Shown piece by piece: positions 1 through 6,074 of a stretch of 8,639 nt of DNA (its first letter is position 1; the number at the start of each line of letters is the position of its first letter). The notes beneath the pieces are model-generated. The model ran no database searches and was not told the DNA's origin. It worked only from the letters and a program-made list of their open reading frames with translations. The stretch is from the NCBI GenBank assembly GCA_012965455.1, contig DTSG01000216.1, forward strand, positions 1-8,639, read 5' to 3'. The position numbers and the translations under genes are program-made. Source of the stretch: Planctomycetaceae bacterium (lineage in GTDB: Bacteria > Planctomycetota > Planctomycetia > Pirellulales > Pirellulaceae).

Positions 1-1605
1 TTGTTTTTCATAGGTGTCAAAATTACCTTCACACCAGTGTACGTATCCATTTCCTTCAAATGCCAAGATATGCGTTGCTAAGCGGTCCAAAAACCAGCGG
101 TCGTGACTCGTGACGACGACACATCCAGCATAATTTTGAATTGCTTCTTCAAGAGCTCGCAGGGTGTCAACGTCTAGATCGTTGGTCGGTTCGTCGAGCA
201 AGAGCACATTGGAACCTTGGCGGAGTAGTTTAGCGAGTTGCACTCGGTTGCGTTCGCCACCAGACAGAATCCCGACTCGTTTTTCTTGATCCGGCCCTCT
301 AAAATTAAACCGTGAAACGTAACCACGGGCATTGATGCGACGGCCACCCATTTCAAAGTGTTCGTTGCCGCCAGATATTTCTTCGTAGACGGTTTTCCCG
401 TTGTCCAGATTATCTCGGTGTTGGTCGACGTACCCAAGTTCCACCGTTGGCCCAATTCGCAGTTCACCACTGTCGGGAGTATCTTGCCCAGTCATCATCT
501 TGAATAATGTTGTCTTCCCTGCTCCGTTGGCGCCCACGATGCCGACGATCCCACCGGCAGGTAATGAAAACGAAAGGTCTTCAATAAGTTGCTTATCGTC
601 AAAACCCTTGGAAATCGATTTACACTCGATGACCAGATCTCCAAGGTGTTTTCCAGGTGGGATTTGTATTTCAAATTCCTGAATCTGATCTTCAAATTGC
701 TCGTTGACCATATTGTCATAGGCTGCCAGTCTGGCTTTACTTTTAGATTGTCGTGCTTTGGGTGAGGAGCGGACCCATTCAAGTTCACTGGCGATTGTTT
801 TCTGACGAGCCGAGGCATGTTTTTCTTCGATTTTCAAGCGTGATTCTTTTTGCACTAACCAGGCCGTGTAGTTTCCTTCAAAGGGGTATCCTTTGGAGCG
901 ATCTAGTTCGAGGATCCACTGGGCGACGTTGTCTAAAAAGTAGCGATCATGAGTTACGGCGACAATCGTCCCGGAGTAATCTGCGAGGTGCCGTTCGAGC
1001 CAGGCGACAGAGTCCGCATCGAGGTGGTTTGTGGGTTCATCGAGCAGCAGGAGATCGGGACGTTGTAACAGCAGTCGGCACAGCGCCACGCGACGTTTTT
1101 CGCCCCCGGAGAGCGTATCGATTTTAGCGTCCCGTGGCGGAAGGTTCATGACGTCAAACGCGATTTCAATTTCGCGATCAAGTCCCCAGGTGTTGGTTGT
1201 TTCAATTGTATCCTGAAGCTGCGTCATTTCGTCGCACAACTTCATCATCTCGTCGTCATCCATCGGTTCCGCAAGCAAACCGCTGATCTCATTGTAGCGG
1301 TCTAACAAGGCACGTCGCGGCGCGACGGCTTTTTCAACATTCCCCCAGACGTCTGTTGTTTCATCCAGTTGGGGTTCTTGCGGCAAGTATCCGCAAGTGA
1401 ATCCACTGGTTAAGCGTGCTTCCCCCTCGAAATCGGTATCAAGTCCGGCCATGATCCTCAGCAGCGTACTCTTACCCGATCCATTGCGTCCTAACACTCC
1501 AATTTTAGCGCCAGGATAAAATGCTAGGTGTATTTCCTTAAGCACCTCATGGGGACCATGTTTCTTTGTTAGGTCGGTAATGGTGTATATGTACTGTTTA
1601 CTCAT
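1..1605 (-). CDS. ettA: Energy-dependent translational throttle protein EttA (ABC-F), 3' end cut off
   Basis: ABC-F ATPase that binds the ribosomal E site and gates entry into elongation according to the ATP/ADP ratio; cytoplasmic, not a transporter (family knowledge). Translating from the ATG at 1605 gives 535 residues without a stop to the window edge; the family is about 555 residues, so only some 20 residues are missing. Visible: first Walker A GRNGSGKST (39-47), signature LSGGEKRR (165-172), Walker B LLLLDEPTNHLD (185-196), His switch VTHD (217-220); charged inter-domain linker around 240-300 with SSPKARQSKSKARL; second Walker A GANGAGKTT (358-366), signature LSGGERNR (447-454), Walker B LLLDEPTNDLD (468-478) and TSHD (499-502). 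There is no membrane segment. The N-terminus MSKQYIYTITDLTKKHGP and the domain spacing match EttA rather than Uup or the antibiotic-resistance ABC-Fs. No clear Shine-Dalgarno precedes the start. It is separated from guaA by a long gap and probably has its own promoter, which I could not identify. Confidence 0.96.
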   Translation of the reverse strand, partial: MSKQYIYTITDLTKKHGPHEVLKEIHLAFYPGAKIGVLGRNGSGKSTLLRIMAGLDTDFEGEARLTSGFTCGYLPQEPQLDETTDVWGNVEKAVAPRRALLDRYNEISGLLAEPMDDDEMMKLCDEMTQLQDTIETTNTWGLDREIEIAFDVMNLPPRDAKIDTLSGGEKRRVALCRLLLQRPDLLLLDEPTNHLDADSVAWLERHLADYSGTIVAVTHDRYFLDNVAQWILELDRSKGYPFEGNYTAWLVQKESRLKIEEKHASARQKTIASELEWVRSSPKARQSKSKARLAAYDNMVNEQFEDQIQEFEIQIPPGKHLGDLVIECKSISKGFDDKQLIEDLSFSLPAGGIVGIVGANGAGKTTLFKMMTGQDTPDSGELRIGPTVELGYVDQHRDNLDNGKTVYEEISGGNEHFEMGGRRINARGYVSRFNFRGPDQEKRVGILSGGERNRVQLAKLLRQGSNVLLLDEPTNDLDVDTLRALEEAIQNYAGCVVVTSHDRWFLDRLATHILAFEGNGYVHWCEGNFDTYEKQ

Positions 1606-1962
1606 TATTGTCGGAAACGTCTAATTTCGCTGTAAAAAGTTGAATATGTGGGGATTGGTAAAACGGATTTTAGAATCTACGAGCACCAAGTAGAGTGGCG
1701 GTGATTCGGGTTATTCGAGTTATTGGTTTGTGCGGGGTTGTTCTGTTTGTTCGGAAAAATGGATGGTTGTTATGATTTCTTTACGAAAACCATTGTTCTT
1801 GTTGTTGTGTAGCGGGGTGATCGACCCGATACCCACTTAGCCTGTTGTTCCATATTCAAAACTTGTGAGTTCCCCCTTCCCACTCACATTAAAAGTTGAG
1901 AATTCTTATCGGAGCAACGCATCCCAACAGATCTGGAGTCATATTGACGCCAGGTCTGTTTT
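1606..1962. other. Gene-free gap between ettA and guaA, with RNA-like structure
   Basis: No convincing protein gene lies in these 357 bases. The left part (1606-1745) holds nothing I recognise; it should carry the ettA promoter on the minus strand, but no good -35/-10 pair is visible. The right part (about 1747-1962) holds a possible plus-strand promoter, two hairpins and a T-run, described separately as a candidate small RNA. Confidence 0.8.
1747..1776 (+). promoter_or_regulatory. Possible promoter of the candidate small RNA
   Basis: TTGTTC (1747-1752) and TATGAT (1771-1776) are separated by 18 bases. The -10 element matches the sigma-70 consensus at 5 of 6 positions, the -35 element at 3 of 6. 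It would start a plus-strand transcript near 1783, divergent from ettA. In AT-leaning intergenic DNA such a match can arise by chance, so the call rests mainly on the downstream terminator. Confidence 0.35.
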
Positions 1963-1964
1963 TT
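1783..1964 (+). ncRNA. Candidate plus-strand small structured RNA, unknown family
   Basis: The inferred transcript is about 180 nt, running from a possible promoter to an intrinsic terminator. The 3' half has two hairpins. The first has an outer stem at 1843-1851 pairing with 1911-1919 (GTTGTTCC with GGAGCAAC plus a closing U-G). Its inner stem TGTGAGT (1864-1870) pairs with ACTCACA (1882-1888) around an 11-base C-rich loop, TCCCCCTTCCC. The second is the terminator hairpin at 1926-1960. The imperfect pairs (1848-1914, 1843-1919, and one in the terminator stem) are G-U wobbles on the plus strand but A-C mismatches on the minus strand, which favours a plus-strand RNA. I could not match it to tmRNA, RNase P RNA or SRP RNA by their conserved motifs; 6S RNA is not obvious but not excluded. 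The 5' end is uncertain. It would converge on guaA and diverge from ettA. Confidence 0.42.
1926..1964 (+). terminator. Intrinsic terminator, plus-strand orientation, abutting the guaA stop
   Basis: AACAGATCTGG (1926-1936) pairs with CCAGGTCTGTT (1950-1960): 11 pairs, one a U-G wobble. After an A/G mismatch the stem continues as GTCA (1938-1941) with TGAC (1945-1948), closing on a 3-base loop. Six T residues follow (1959-1964). The T-run lies on the plus-strand 3' side. Read on the minus strand the stem has an A-C mismatch and is followed by GGGATG rather than U residues. It may still serve as a 3' stabilising hairpin for guaA, whose TAA stop (1963-1965) touches the T-run. Confidence 0.65.
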
Positions 1965-3513
1965 ATTCCCACTCAATGGTGGCGGGAGGTTTGCTGCTAA
2001 TATCGTAGCAAACGCGATTCACTCCTTTGACCTCATTGATGATCCGAGTGGAGATAGTGGCTAGTAAATCGTAGGGTAATCGTGACCAGTCTGCAGTCAT
2101 GAAATCTTCGCTGTCTACGCAGCGAATCGCGACGACATCCTCATACGTCCGAGCGTCGCCCATAACTCCCACACTTTGCACCGGCAGTAGCACTGCGAAC
2201 GCCTGAGCGGTTTCTCGATACAGGCCCGCGTTTTCGATTTCTTCGACGGCAATTGCGTCAGCTTCCCGAAGAATATCAAGTCGTTCCTTGGTGACGGCAC
2301 CGAGACATCGTACTGCTAGTCCAGGACCTGGAAAGGGATGCCGCCAAACTAGAGATTCTGGTAGTCCCAACTCCAATCCAAGTCGACGAACCTCGTCTTT
2401 AAACAGATCACGCAATGGTTCAATTAGGGTAAATCCAAGTTCTTCCGGTAAGCCGCCAACATTGTGGTGCAGTTTAATGGTGGCTGCCGGTCCATCTTTG
2501 GCAGCACCACTTTCAATGACATCCGGATAAAGAGTTCCCTGTGCGAGGAACTGCGCGCCGGACACCTTTTTAGCTTCTTCACGGAAGCACTTGATAAATT
2601 CGTAGCCGATGCGTTTACGTTTCTCTTGAGGTTCCGAGATGTCTTTGAGTGTTTCCAGAAATCGTTGTTCTGCTTGCACGACCTGCAGATCTGCTTTGAA
2701 GTGTTCCGTGAATGCATTGATCACGGCGGCTTGTTCGTTTTTTCGAAGCAGTCCGTTGTCGACAAGGATACAAGTCATTTGGTCGCCGATCGCACGCGAC
2801 AATAGTGCAGCGACCACTGCTGAATCGACGCCGCCAGAAAGCCCGCAGATGACCCGCTGGTCACCGACTACGTCCTTGATGTGTGCGATCGTTTCAGTTG
2901 CGAAGTCATCCAGATTCCACGACCCAGACAACTGGCAGATGTTAATAAGAAAATTCCGCAGGATCGTTCCACCCTCTGGTGAATGCGTGACTTCAGGATG
3001 GAACTGGAGTCCGTAAATCGGTAGTTCGCGATGTTTGATTGCCGCGAATGGACAAGTACTTGTTTCAGCTAAAGTTTCAAAGTCGTCAGCAATGTTGGAG
3101 ATCTGATCTCCATGGCTCATCCAGACTTGCTGTTGTGAGGACGTATCCTGAAAGAGCGGAGTGGTTACTTGGGCGGTTAGTTCAGCGCGACCGTACTCAC
3201 GAGTCGACACGCTTTCGACTTTCCCGCCAAAGGCATCGCATGCGAGTTGCATGCCATAACAAATCCCCAAAACTGGCAGCCCCATATTGAATAGATCGGG
3301 GTCACATTTAGGCGCATCTTGTTCATACACGCTCGAGGGACCGCCCGAGAGAATTAGGCCCTGTGGATTGTGTTCGCGGATTTTTTCGACAGAAATGTCA
3401 TGTCTGACAATTTCACAATACACATTCTGCTCACGCACTCGGCGGGCAATCAATTGAGCGTATTGTGAGCCAAAGTCGAGGACGAGTACTCGTTCTTGCG
3501 AGAGACGGGTCAT
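1963..3513 (-). CDS. guaA: GMP synthase (glutamine-hydrolysing)
   Basis: Last step of de novo GMP synthesis: amination of XMP using glutamine and ATP; cytoplasmic. From the ATG at 3513 it is 516 residues, a normal length for the family. The N-terminal class I glutamine amidotransferase domain (about 1-195) begins with VLVLDFGSQYAQ, has the nucleophile Cys85 in GICYG and the His172/Glu174 pair in QFHPEV. The ATP-pyrophosphatase domain follows with the P-loop SGGVDS (226-231). The C-terminal dimerisation domain contains HPFPGPGLAVR and ends in the characteristic KPPATIEWE. The open frame extends 9 codons further to a TTG at 3540, but I chose the ATG: it leaves the usual short leader before VLVLDFGSQY, and a TATAAT element at 3557-3562 would give an untranslated leader of about 37 bases. 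GGAAAG lies about 10 bases upstream of the ATG as a weak ribosome site. It appears to be a single-gene unit. Confidence 0.97.
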   Translation of the reverse strand: MTRLSQERVLVLDFGSQYAQLIARRVREQNVYCEIVRHDISVEKIREHNPQGLILSGGPSSVYEQDAPKCDPDLFNMGLPVLGICYGMQLACDAFGGKVESVSTREYGRAELTAQVTTPLFQDTSSQQQVWMSHGDQISNIADDFETLAETSTCPFAAIKHRELPIYGLQFHPEVTHSPEGGTILRNFLINICQLSGSWNLDDFATETIAHIKDVVGDQRVICGLSGGVDSAVVAALLSRAIGDQMTCILVDNGLLRKNEQAAVINAFTEHFKADLQVVQAEQRFLETLKDISEPQEKRKRIGYEFIKCFREEAKKVSGAQFLAQGTLYPDVIESGAAKDGPAATIKLHHNVGGLPEELGFTLIEPLRDLFKDEVRRLGLELGLPESLVWRHPFPGPGLAVRCLGAVTKERLDILREADAIAVEEIENAGLYRETAQAFAVLLPVQSVGVMGDARTYEDVVAIRCVDSEDFMTADWSRLPYDLLATISTRIINEVKGVNRVCYDISSKPPATIEWE

Positions 3514-3556
3514 AACCGTTGCATCTTTCCAAGCGATCAAAGAAATTCAAAACCCG

Positions 3557-3582
3557 ATTATAGAAACCAAATCAGAATTATA
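3557..3582 (-). promoter_or_regulatory. Possible guaA promoter: two TATAAT boxes
   Basis: Read on the minus strand, perfect TATAAT hexamers occur at 3582-3577 and 3562-3557, with starts 20 bases apart. The proximal box would start transcription near 3550, 37 bases before the chosen guaA ATG. Neither box has a good -35 hexamer at 16-18 bases, so only the -10 elements are supported. Confidence 0.4.
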
Positions 3583-3615
3583 ACAGTCACCCACCGCCGG
3601 AAAATTCAAAGGTAT

Positions 3616-4188
3616 TTACTCTGATCGAAGGCTCGCATGGTGGGTTAAGCCTGCACGAATGTCCAAATGACCGTAAGAAGTAAGATACCAGCGGTTTTCT
3701 TCAGCAATAAATACGAATTCAGCATGTATATAGCGTGGTCCCTGTTGTTCGTCGAAACCAGCGATTGCAATGCCCCCTCGGACAAAGACATTAAAGCCGA
3801 CGCTGGCCTCGATGGGACTGCGATTTGAGTGCAATTTCATGACCAGATTGTTTTTGATGTTGATCCGCGTGATTTTATAGCGTTTTAGTTCTGACAGGGC
3901 CTGTATGCGAGTCGCTTTTTGAGATGGGTGAATGAAAGAAACGGCTTCATCAAAATCTTGTCTTTCCACGGCGCGAGCGATAGAAACCACAGTGGCGACG
4001 ATTTGTTCTCGCTCCGTCGTGACGATCGCTTCCAGTACCACGAGACCGCCAAACACGATGAAACTACCAAGGCACCCCCACAGTAGTTTGCCGCTGCCGG
4101 TTTGAATCCAGGCGGCAAAAAATCCAACAATGAAAATTACGCCTAATCCCATCGCATACCATGGTGTTTCCAGAATGGTGTTTAGCAT
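3616..4188 (-). CDS. Membrane-anchored protein with NTF2-like C-terminal domain, function unknown
   Basis: I do not recognise a named family. The 190-residue product has two hydrophobic segments near the N-terminus (about 11-29, MGLGVIFIVGFFAAWIQ, and 33-54, GCLGSFIVFGGLVVLEA) joined by a very short turn. A soluble domain follows from about residue 58. Its start, REQIVATVVSIARAVERQDFDEAVSFIHPS, is typical of the cone-shaped NTF2/SnoaL fold: a helix ending in a 'small workload per residue pair' motif before beta strands. The later strands fit too (HAEFVFIAEENRWYLTSYGHLDI near 155-178). This assignment is by pattern only. The fold often binds small ligands or acts as an accessory domain, and no catalytic residues can be named. 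It starts 43 bases after the preceding small membrane-protein gene and may be cotranscribed with it. No clear Shine-Dalgarno is present. It is about 100 bases upstream of guaA, which seems to have its own promoter. Confidence 0.8.
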   Translation of the reverse strand: MLNTILETPWYAMGLGVIFIVGFFAAWIQTGSGKLLWGCLGSFIVFGGLVVLEAIVTTEREQIVATVVSIARAVERQDFDEAVSFIHPSQKATRIQALSELKRYKITRINIKNNLVMKLHSNRSPIEASVGFNVFVRGGIAIAGFDEQQGPRYIHAEFVFIAEENRWYLTSYGHLDIRAGLTHHASLRSE

Positions 4189-4231
4189 GGTTGCACCGAT
4201 AGTAGTTCGTGATGACTGTTAATTTAGCGTG

Positions 4232-4648
4232 TTAGTTTGACAAGTGCGTAGCAGATGAGGTTGGCTCAATTACTATGTTGTTGCGTTTGAAGAAACGTTG
4301 TCGACAAAGCATGACCCATGATACGGAAAATGTGATTCCCAGGACAATAAACAAAGGCGTTGTCGTGACCGTGTGTACCGTTTTTTGAGTGACGTTGGTT
4401 GGGTTGTCGGGGCGAGTCACGTTTTCGTATGTTTGCTGCCGAGCTTGGAAATTGCGTTGTTCGTCGTTTTGTCGAGAACTTATTTTAGACTGCATAACGA
4501 ATAGAATAATCAGAGCAGCTGTGCTAAAGAGATAACCCCAAAACCAAATCGACTCTGTTAGTTTTTCCCGAGTTGGTGCATTCGCTGCGGGGGAAACGTC
4601 CCCGCTGCAATTTTCCGTTTCGCTATTACTAACGGTTGCTGTTTCCAT
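4232..4648 (-). CDS. Small protein with two membrane segments, function unknown
   Basis: I do not recognise this 138-residue protein. It has a polar N-terminus of about 32 residues, a first membrane segment (about 34-53, IWFWGYLFSTAALIILFVMQ), a hydrophilic Gln/Asn/Thr-rich loop of some 43 residues, a second membrane segment (about 97-115, TPLFIVLGITFSVSWVMLC) and a basic tail starting RQRFFKR. By the positive-inside rule the tail is probably cytoplasmic, placing the loop outside. The open frame continues to an ATG at 4750, but that start lies inside the tRNA-Sec gene; the ATG at 4648 is the first one downstream of the tRNA. No Shine-Dalgarno is visible before it. Composition is ordinary, but the protein could be fast-evolving and lineage-restricted. 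Confidence that it is expressed is moderate, based on the membrane pattern and its fit between neighbours. Confidence 0.65.
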   Translation of the reverse strand: METATVSNSETENCSGDVSPAANAPTREKLTESIWFWGYLFSTAALIILFVMQSKISSRQNDEQRNFQARQQTYENVTRPDNPTNVTQKTVHTVTTTPLFIVLGITFSVSWVMLCRQRFFKRNNIVIEPTSSATHLSN

Positions 4649-4721
4649 GCGGATTGATGACCAGAATGAAAGGCCTTTTGTGGTGGCACTTGTGTATGAG
4701 AATGGTTGCAACTGGTGGCAA

Positions 4722-4821
4722 TGGCGGAAGTGTATGGGAATCGAACCCACCAGCCCTACGGTTCACGCACGGCTCGTCGGTTTTGAAGACCGCGGCCACC
4801 ACCAGGTGTGCTTCCACTTCC
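4722..4821 (-). tRNA. selC: Selenocysteine tRNA, tRNA-Sec(UCA)
   Basis: This 100-nt gene includes an encoded CCA. It starts GGAAGTGG and ends CACTTCC, discriminator G, then CCA, like other bacterial selC genes. The anticodon loop CTTCAAA has anticodon TCA at 4784-4786 and is closed by CGGT/ACCG. The T arm is GTGGG-TTCGATT-CCCAT. The variable arm is long (26 nt) and can form AGCC/GGCT plus TGCG/CGTA. The D arm is long, as expected for tRNA-Sec, with a 4-base loop TGGT: GC-CACC pairs with GGTG-GC, leaving one bulged A. The eighth acceptor pair would be G-A. The tRNA is charged with serine by SerRS, converted by SelA, and delivered to UGA codons by SelB (established pathway); neither enzyme gene is in the window. 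It lies 44 bases after the 75-residue gene in the same direction. Confidence 0.93.
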
Positions 4822-4865
4822 AGCTTTTCCAGTGCCTCGTTGTTACATTCATTAGGACATATAGC

Positions 4866-5093
4866 TCAGACCCAGTCTATCCCTGTTTGCTGTCGGATGC
4901 GATTTTCGTAATCACCTAACAATCCGCCAATGAGCTCCCATTGTGTTGGGCGGCGAACCTCAATATCACCCTGTTCATTGATTCTGACGATACAATCATC
5001 GACCACTCCGGCCGTCACTAGATCGTCGGCGTGAATCTCATCGTCGGCGACTAACTGCACGAGTGTCGCACCGGTCATTTCTACGAATTTCAT
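4866..5093 (-). CDS. Small conserved-looking protein coupled to rsmA, function unknown
   Basis: This 75-residue acidic, soluble protein has no signal peptide or membrane segment. I do not recognise a family. Its N-terminal half (KFVEMTGATLVQLVADDEI) and the stretch CIVRINEQGDIEVRR look like beta strands; the C-terminal part, WELIGGLLGDYENRIRQQTG, looks helical, and it ends IDWV. Its ATG overlaps the rsmA stop as ATGA (5090-5093), and a good Shine-Dalgarno AGGAAGG (minus strand, 5103-5109) lies 9 bases upstream inside the end of rsmA. This arrangement indicates translational coupling and makes the gene credible despite its size. A role near ribosome biogenesis is possible by association only. 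The stop is TGA, a codon this organism can in principle read as Sec, but readthrough would run into selC. Confidence 0.75.
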   Translation of the reverse strand: MKFVEMTGATLVQLVADDEIHADDLVTAGVVDDCIVRINEQGDIEVRRPTQWELIGGLLGDYENRIRQQTGIDWV

Positions 5094-6016
5094 TGTGAAT
5101 TGCCTTCCTGTTCAACAGCTGCCACACGTTCGTAGAGCCGTTCACATAGTTCAATCATTACAGCCACCGCCAGTTGCTCTGCGCGATATTCGCCTTTCAG
5201 ACCCATAGATTCTAATACTTCATCGACGTCTTGGCGTGTTAGCTGATTTTTAAACACGGTGACCAACACACTACGTAAATACTTTCGCCGATGAATGAAA
5301 ACGGATCGGATAAATTGCTGATAATTCTTCAGGTCTTTGATACGCGCTCGTTTTTCCGGGTTCGTGACGATGTGCACGATAGCTGAGTGGACTTTAGGGC
5401 GAGGCCAGAATACTGAGGGGTTCATGATGCGGACGATCTCGGCATCGCATTGAGCTTGGATCCATAAACTTAGTGAGCCAAAATCGCTTGTTGCTGGGCG
5501 GGCGACGATGCGGTCCCCGAGTTCCTTTTGAATGGTTGCTGTCATCGATGTTGGGACAAAGTCTTCGTACGTTAACAGGTTTGAGATGATTGGTGTGGCA
5601 ATGTTGTAGGGAAGATTGGCGACAAGTTTCAATTGAGCGTTTTCGATTTGTGACATCGCCGTGGCAATCGTATCCAGCAGTTCTTGGCTCAAATTGTTTT
5701 TATTGCGTAACGCATCTTGTTGTAGGAACGTGATGTTATTGAACGAAGCGAGTTCTTCACGAGCGAGCTGATGAAGGTTTTTGTCTATTTCCACGGTGAT
5801 AACGTGGCCAGCTTTTTCAGCGATCATGGCCGTTAGTGAACCAGTACCGGTACCAATTTCTAGCGCAATATCTTGCGGGCCAAGTTCGGCGGAATCAGCG
5901 ATCATGCGGACGAGGTTCAAGTCAGTGAGGAAATTCTGGCCATATCGGGAAACAGGATAGATACCCGCTTCATCGAGTCGACGTTTAATAAATGAAATTG
6001 TTTGACGGTTGGTCAT
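5090..6016 (-). CDS. rsmA: 16S rRNA (adenine-N6,N6)-dimethyltransferase RsmA/KsgA
   Basis: Dimethylates the two adjacent adenosines in the hairpin at the 3' end of 16S rRNA, using S-adenosylmethionine, late in small-subunit assembly. The 308-residue product has the family start GQNFL (26-30), the SAM-binding loop LEIGTGTGSLT (52-62), the acidic ribose-binding residue in VEID (75-78), D101 in QQDAL, the catalytic NLPY (134-137) and the C-terminal motifs VFWPRPKVHSA (202-212) and FIHRRKYLR. The C-terminal extension after about 290 (RVAAVEQEGNSQ) is somewhat longer than in compact homologues. The start is the ATG at 6016. The 58-base gap to ribE has AT-rich sequence including TATAAC on the minus strand, which could be a -10 element, but no confident promoter. 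It overlaps the downstream 75-residue gene by 4 bases. Loss of this enzyme gives kasugamycin resistance in characterised bacteria. Confidence 0.97.
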   Translation of the reverse strand: MTNRQTISFIKRRLDEAGIYPVSRYGQNFLTDLNLVRMIADSAELGPQDIALEIGTGTGSLTAMIAEKAGHVITVEIDKNLHQLAREELASFNNITFLQQDALRNKNNLSQELLDTIATAMSQIENAQLKLVANLPYNIATPIISNLLTYEDFVPTSMTATIQKELGDRIVARPATSDFGSLSLWIQAQCDAEIVRIMNPSVFWPRPKVHSAIVHIVTNPEKRARIKDLKNYQQFIRSVFIHRRKYLRSVLVTVFKNQLTRQDVDEVLESMGLKGEYRAEQLAVAVMIELCERLYERVAAVEQEGNSQ

Positions 6017-6074
6017 GAGTGTTTTACGTGATGACTGTGTGAAGATAATTTGCGTTATATAGTAGTATACAAGC

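Noticed and set aside
753..1127. Plus-strand open frame of 124 codons antisense to ettA.
   Set aside because: It is the complementary frame of a well-supported gene; Arg/Ser-rich with no domain.
1759..1812. Plus-strand mini-ORF of 17 residues (starts MDGCYDFF) at the 5' side of the candidate small RNA.
   Set aside because: It would start upstream of the predicted transcription start, has only a weak ribosome site, and is too short to judge.
3510..3525. Tiny frame ATG-CAA-CGG-TTA-TGA whose stop overlaps the guaA ATG.
   Set aside because: Four codons with no ribosome site of its own; most likely coincidence.
4649..4750. N-terminal extension of the two-membrane-segment protein to the ATG at 4750.
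   Set aside because: The extension is encoded in the tRNA-Sec gene and its residues look like translated tRNA, not protein.
4815..4868. The TGA stop of the 75-residue gene is followed in frame by Ala-Ile-Cys, giving a U-x-x-C pattern like a selenoprotein redox motif.
   Set aside because: Readthrough would continue straight into the tRNA-Sec gene. I see no clear SECIS hairpin just after the TGA, and the protein reads as complete without it.
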